In this document: piece after piece, positions 7,538 to 9,764 of the stretch
How positions within the stretch are numbered: position 1 is the first letter of the stretch
Layout: every line of letters starts with the position of its first letter
Source: an uncultured Eubacteriales bacterium
GTDB lineage: Bacteria; Bacillota; Clostridia; Lachnospirales; Lachnospiraceae
Assembly (NCBI GenBank): GCA_900313775.1
Contig: OMSP01000057.1
Location: 1 to 9,764 of the forward strand
DNA length: 9,764 nucleotides
Direction of reading: 5' to 3'
Program-made: the position numbers and the translations under genes
Notes under the pieces: generated by a model
Database searches by the model: none
Seen by the model: only the letters and a program-made list of their open reading frames with translations
Told to the model about the DNA's origin: nothing

Positions 7538-7542
7538 CCTCC
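7538..7542 (-). promoter_or_regulatory. Ribosome binding site that fixes the kinase start
   Basis: On the minus strand GGAGG lies 8 bases before the ATG at 7529. The alternative in-frame ATG at 7544 begins two bases before this GGAGG and includes part of it, so choosing that start would leave no ribosome site. This decides for the shorter product beginning MTAETKK. Confidence 0.85.
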
Positions 7543-7555
7543 ATTATATACGGCT

Positions 7556-7584
7556 ATTATACACTAAACTGTGCATAATAATAA
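7556..7584 (-). promoter_or_regulatory. Possible promoter of the kinase-pilus operon
   Basis: On the minus strand a perfect -10 hexamer TATAAT (7556-7561) is preceded, after a 17-base spacer, by a poor -35 candidate TTATTA (7579-7584). Transcription would begin near 7549, leaving a leader of about 20 bases that still contains the GGAGG site. A second TATAAT at 7543-7548 is too close to that site to be the -10. The weak -35 suggests low basal activity or dependence on an activator, which is inference. Confidence 0.45.
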
Positions 7585-7592
7585 AGAATCAA

Positions 7593-7621
7593 CTGATCTT
7601 TTCCGCAGGATATCTCATAAT
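7593..7621 (+). promoter_or_regulatory. Weak candidate promoter for the M20 peptidase
   Basis: On the plus strand CATAAT (7616-7621), five of six matches to the -10 consensus, follows CTGATC (7593-7598), three of six to the -35, with a 17-base spacer. It would start transcription near 7628 and give a leader of about 45 bases. It is the best match I see in the gap, but the -35 is poor. Confidence 0.28.
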
Positions 7622-7671
7622 GTGTTAAACTGGACTTAAGAAACAGCAATGATCAGCAAAAGGAATGAGAG

Positions 7672-8874
7672 ATGCTACCGGATCATATCAGTGAGATCAC
7701 AGAACAGGCCGAAGAAGCGAAGGAGCTGCTCAAGAAGCTTTCGCAGATCCCGGCACCGACTTACCACGAGAAGAAGCGAGCCGCATTCTGCCGTAAATGG
7801 CTGACGGAGGCAGGGGCAAAGGGCGTCTATGTCGACGATGCAGGCAATGTCGTCTACCCTTACGGGTTCTCTGTGAAACGGGAACGAGGAAAAGGCGCCC
7901 ACGATAAAGTGCGCACGACTGTCATACCGGACAGCGCCTGTCACACGGACCCCGATGATTTTCCCATTATTGTCTTTGCGGCGCATCTGGATACGGTCTT
8001 TCCAGATACAGAGCCCATGCCGTACAAGGAATACCGGGAGCGCATCTACTGTCCCGGCATCTATGACGACACGGTCAACCTCGTCAATCTCCTGCTGACG
8101 GCCCGGTTCGTCACAAGTCATCATATCCTCCCGAAAGACTGCGGCATCCTTTTTGTCGGCGATACCGGCGAGGAGGGCATGGGCAATCTGAGAGGCGTCC
8201 GTCAGCTGTTCAGCGACTACTCCGGACATATCAGAGAATTCTACACCTTTGATCTGGTCTACAACGAGATCGTAGACCGTGCGGTCGGATCCTGCCGGTT
8301 TAACGTAACCTCCCGCACGCACGGCGGTCATTCCTATCTGAACTTCGGCAACGAAAATGCGATCCAAAAACTGGCTGCTCTCGTGCAGGACATCTATGCG
8401 ATCGATCTTCCGAAGGGAGGTAAAAGCACTGTCAATGTCGGCACGATCTCGGGCGGCACTTCAGTAAATACGATTGCTCAGAGAGCCACTATGCTCTGTG
8501 AATACCGCTCCGATTCAGCGGCCGCAATGGAGAAACTGGACACGGAATTTCGACGCCTTCTTGCAAAACACAAGATGAAATATGATATCATCGGCGTCCG
8601 CCCCGGTGAAAACCTGAGTGAGGAAGCAGAGGCACGCCGCAGCGAGATGCTGGACAAAGTATCCGCCATAGTCAGGAAGACGACAGATATCACGCCGAAG
8701 CGCATCTCATCCTCCACAGACTGTAATATACCGCTGTCGCTGGGCATACCCGCCGTCTGTATTGGCACCTGCCTGGGCAAGGGAGCCCACACCCGCGAGG
8801 AGTATCTGGTGAAATCCTCGCTCCTTCCGGGGCGCGTGATCGCCACCGAGATCGTATTATCCTACTGCAAATAG
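7672..8874 (+). CDS. M20-family metallopeptidase (PepT-like aminopeptidase/carboxypeptidase group)
   Basis: A 400-residue cytoplasmic dinuclear-zinc peptidase, with no signal peptide. The M20 metal-site residues are visible in order: His105 and Asp107 in AAHLDTVFP, the bridging Asp132 in CPGIYDDT, Glu167-Glu168 in DTGEEGMG (general base and ligand), Asp194 in TFDLVYNE, and His373 in KGAHTREE. Residues about 208-320 form the lid/dimerisation domain, with GGHSYLNFGNENAI and NVGTISGGTSVNTIA; SSSTDCNIPLS (346-356) is typical of this group. About 25 extra charged residues (67-95) lie between the first strand and HLD, longer than I expect. Likely substrates are short peptides, but the M20 group also contains acylases and deacylases. 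The start at 7672 has AAGGA 7-8 bases upstream. It diverges from the kinase operon, has its own terminator, and its link to the pilus genes is probably only adjacency. Confidence 0.92.
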   Translation: MLPDHISEITEQAEEAKELLKKLSQIPAPTYHEKKRAAFCRKWLTEAGAKGVYVDDAGNVVYPYGFSVKRERGKGAHDKVRTTVIPDSACHTDPDDFPIIVFAAHLDTVFPDTEPMPYKEYRERIYCPGIYDDTVNLVNLLLTARFVTSHHILPKDCGILFVGDTGEEGMGNLRGVRQLFSDYSGHIREFYTFDLVYNEIVDRAVGSCRFNVTSRTHGGHSYLNFGNENAIQKLAALVQDIYAIDLPKGGKSTVNVGTISGGTSVNTIAQRATMLCEYRSDSAAAMEKLDTEFRRLLAKHKMKYDIIGVRPGENLSEEAEARRSEMLDKVSAIVRKTTDITPKRISSSTDCNIPLSLGIPAVCIGTCLGKGAHTREEYLVKSSLLPGRVIATEIVLSYCK

Positions 8875-8889
8875 ATCTGCGTGAAAATA

Positions 8890-8911
8890 AGGCCGTCCTT
8901 TCGGATGGCCT
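8890..8911. terminator. Probable bidirectional transcription terminator
   Basis: A 9-bp stem (8890-8898 with 8903-8911, including one G-T pair) closes a 4-base loop TTTC. On the minus strand it is followed by TTATTTTC, a fair U-tract for the phosphate-transporter gene ending at 8919. On the plus strand it is followed by GTCTTTATC, a weaker tract for the peptidase ending at 8874. It sits exactly between two convergent genes, which fits shared termination. Confidence 0.8.
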
Positions 8912-8918
8912 GTCTTTA

Positions 8919-9764
8919 TCATATCTCGTACTTCTTTTTGTATTTGTCGAAGAACTGATTGTACACTTCGTTCTGCTTGAACTCCAGACTCTGGTGGTAC
9001 TCGTGAGGTCCTGTGTCCACCTCGCCCGACTCCAGGATGTCGACCGCCAGATTGTCGCAGTGGTCGGCGATCCTCTCGTAGTCTGTCAGCAGATCGTTGA
9101 AAACGAATCCCGTCTCCAGTGTGCACTCCTGACGGCTCACCCTCTTGATGTGATTCGCCTTGATATCATCGCAGAGGTCATCGATGACTTCCTCCAGCGG
9201 ATCGATCTTTAAGGCCAGCTCCGTATCGTCGTTGACGAACGCACGGATGGTCTTGTCCGTGATATCGTTTATCGCGTCTTCCAGCACAGCCAGTTCCTGC
9301 TGAGCACCCTCGGAAAACTTGATCTTTTTCTCTTCTATCTCGCCGACCGATTCAGCGATATTGCGCGCATGGTCGGACATTCTCTCAAAGTCGGAGAGCG
9401 CGCGGAGATACTTGCTGACATCCCGGGACTGTGCTTCGTTCATATCCTGCCCGGTGATCTTGAACAGGTAATTACCAAGCTTGTCTTCGTAACGGTCCAA
9501 CACTCCCTCCAGTTTGAAAACCTTCTGGAGGATCTTCTGATCAAAGGTCCGTCTGGCCGCAATGGCGTAAGAGACACTCTTCTGCGCTTTCTCCGCCATG
9601 GAATCGATCACGGTCTTGCTCTGAGCCAGCGCCAGTGCCGGGTGCTCCAGGAACCGGGATTCGAGGCGGTCCATATCAGCCTGTTCGGCTGCCGCTTCCT
9701 CTCCCTCCGGAAAGATGGCGCAGACTATTTTCTCCAAAATACCGGTACAGGGCGAAAGCAGGAT
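8919..9764 (-). CDS. Na+/phosphate cotransporter-family protein, C-terminal PhoU-domain part (runs off right edge)
   Basis: The open frame continues to the window edge, giving 281 residues with no start codon. Its first residues, ILLSPCTGILEKIV, look like the end of a last membrane helix leading into a cytoplasmic tail. A TTG at 9737 could be called a start, but it lies inside this helix-like stretch and I reject it. The tail has two PhoU-type three-helix units, each with the metal-binding signature: LSDFERMSDHARNIAE (about window residues 123-138) and LLTDYERIADHCDNLA (about 225-240). This arrangement is typical of NptA/YjbB-like Na+/Pi cotransporter proteins (PNaS family), where the PhoU part probably regulates transport. 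A free PhoU is about 220 residues and would not carry the hydrophobic lead-in. It ends just before the shared terminator, converging with the peptidase. Confidence 0.88.
   Translation of the reverse strand: MLLSPCTGILEKIVCAIFPEGEEAAAEQADMDRLESRFLEHPALALAQSKTVIDSMAEKAQKSVSYAIAARRTFDQKILQKVFKLEGVLDRYEDKLGNYLFKITGQDMNEAQSRDVSKYLRALSDFERMSDHARNIAESVGEIEEKKIKFSEGAQQELAVLEDAINDITDKTIRAFVNDDTELALKIDPLEEVIDDLCDDIKANHIKRVSRQECTLETGFVFNDLLTDYERIADHCDNLAVDILESGEVDTGPHEYHQSLEFKQNEVYNQFFDKYKKKYEI

Larger units (their letters stand above)
1..7561 (-). other. Predicted kinase-lipoprotein-pilus operon
   Basis: Eight minus-strand genes lie head to tail with gaps of 16 bases or fewer: kinase, then 8 bases to the lipoprotein, 11 to pilC, 16 to the first small protein, a 4-base overlap, a 4-base gap, a 4-base overlap, then 2 bases to pilT. 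Ribosome sites of the lipoprotein and pilC touch the preceding stop codons, and that of pilT lies inside the preceding gene. No hairpin terminator is visible between any of them. The left end lies outside the window. Confidence 0.8.

Noticed and set aside
7542..7544. ATG at 7544 as the start of the kinase, adding five residues.
   Set aside because: This ATG overlaps the GGAGG ribosome site that serves the ATG at 7529.
7543..7548. A second TATAAT on the minus strand as the -10 of the kinase operon.
   Set aside because: Transcription from it would start after the GGAGG site and leave the mRNA without a ribosome site.
7675..8367. A 230-codon minus-strand open frame opposite the peptidase.
   Set aside because: The plus-strand M20 peptidase has all its catalytic residues, and the antisense product resembles nothing known.
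9735..9737. TTG as a start codon giving a 272-residue free PhoU-like protein.
   Set aside because: The frame stays open to the window edge and the residues before TTG continue a membrane-helix-like sequence typical of the Na+/Pi cotransporter family; there is no ribosome site before the TTG.

Overview
The window looks like chromosomal DNA from a Gram-positive anaerobe of the Clostridia, most likely Lachnospiraceae or a near relative. The signs are a base composition a little over half G+C, strong AGGAGG-type ribosome binding sites on nearly every gene, a lipoprotein with an extracytoplasmic transglutaminase-like domain of a type common in these bacteria, and type IV pilus genes interleaved with small membrane proteins. 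There is no sign of a phage, an insertion sequence, a CRISPR array or an RNA gene. Coding density is very high: the longest gene-free stretch is the 142-base divergent gap at 7530-7671, so no gap exceeds 300 bases.

Positions 1-7529 hold one long minus-strand gene set, read from right to left: a membrane-bound hybrid histidine kinase with two receiver domains, a lipoprotein with a transglutaminase-like domain, the pilus platform protein PilC, four small single-pass membrane proteins that look like minor-pilin-type components, and the N-terminal 245 residues of the retraction ATPase PilT, which runs off the left edge. The genes overlap by 4 bases or are separated by at most 16 bases, and several ribosome binding sites touch or contain the stop codon of the gene before. 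I read this as a single operon with coupled translation. Its promoter would lie in the divergent gap just left of 7562. The assembly ATPase PilB, the prepilin peptidase, PilM/N/O and a major pilin are not in the window; they may lie beyond the left edge.

Positions 7672-8874, on the plus strand, encode an M20-family metallopeptidase with all expected metal and catalytic residues. It diverges from the kinase. A hairpin at 8890-8911 separates it from the last gene and probably terminates transcription in both directions. Positions 8919-9764, minus strand, encode the cytoplasmic two-PhoU-domain tail of a Na+/phosphate cotransporter-family protein. Its membrane part lies beyond the right edge.

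The most interesting reading is a sensor-coupled pilus module. A kinase with a large extracytoplasmic sensor is first in the operon, followed by an extracytoplasmic cysteine-triad enzyme and then core pilus machinery. That the kinase controls the pilus and that the lipoprotein acts on pilus subunits are inferences from gene order, not something the sequence shows.
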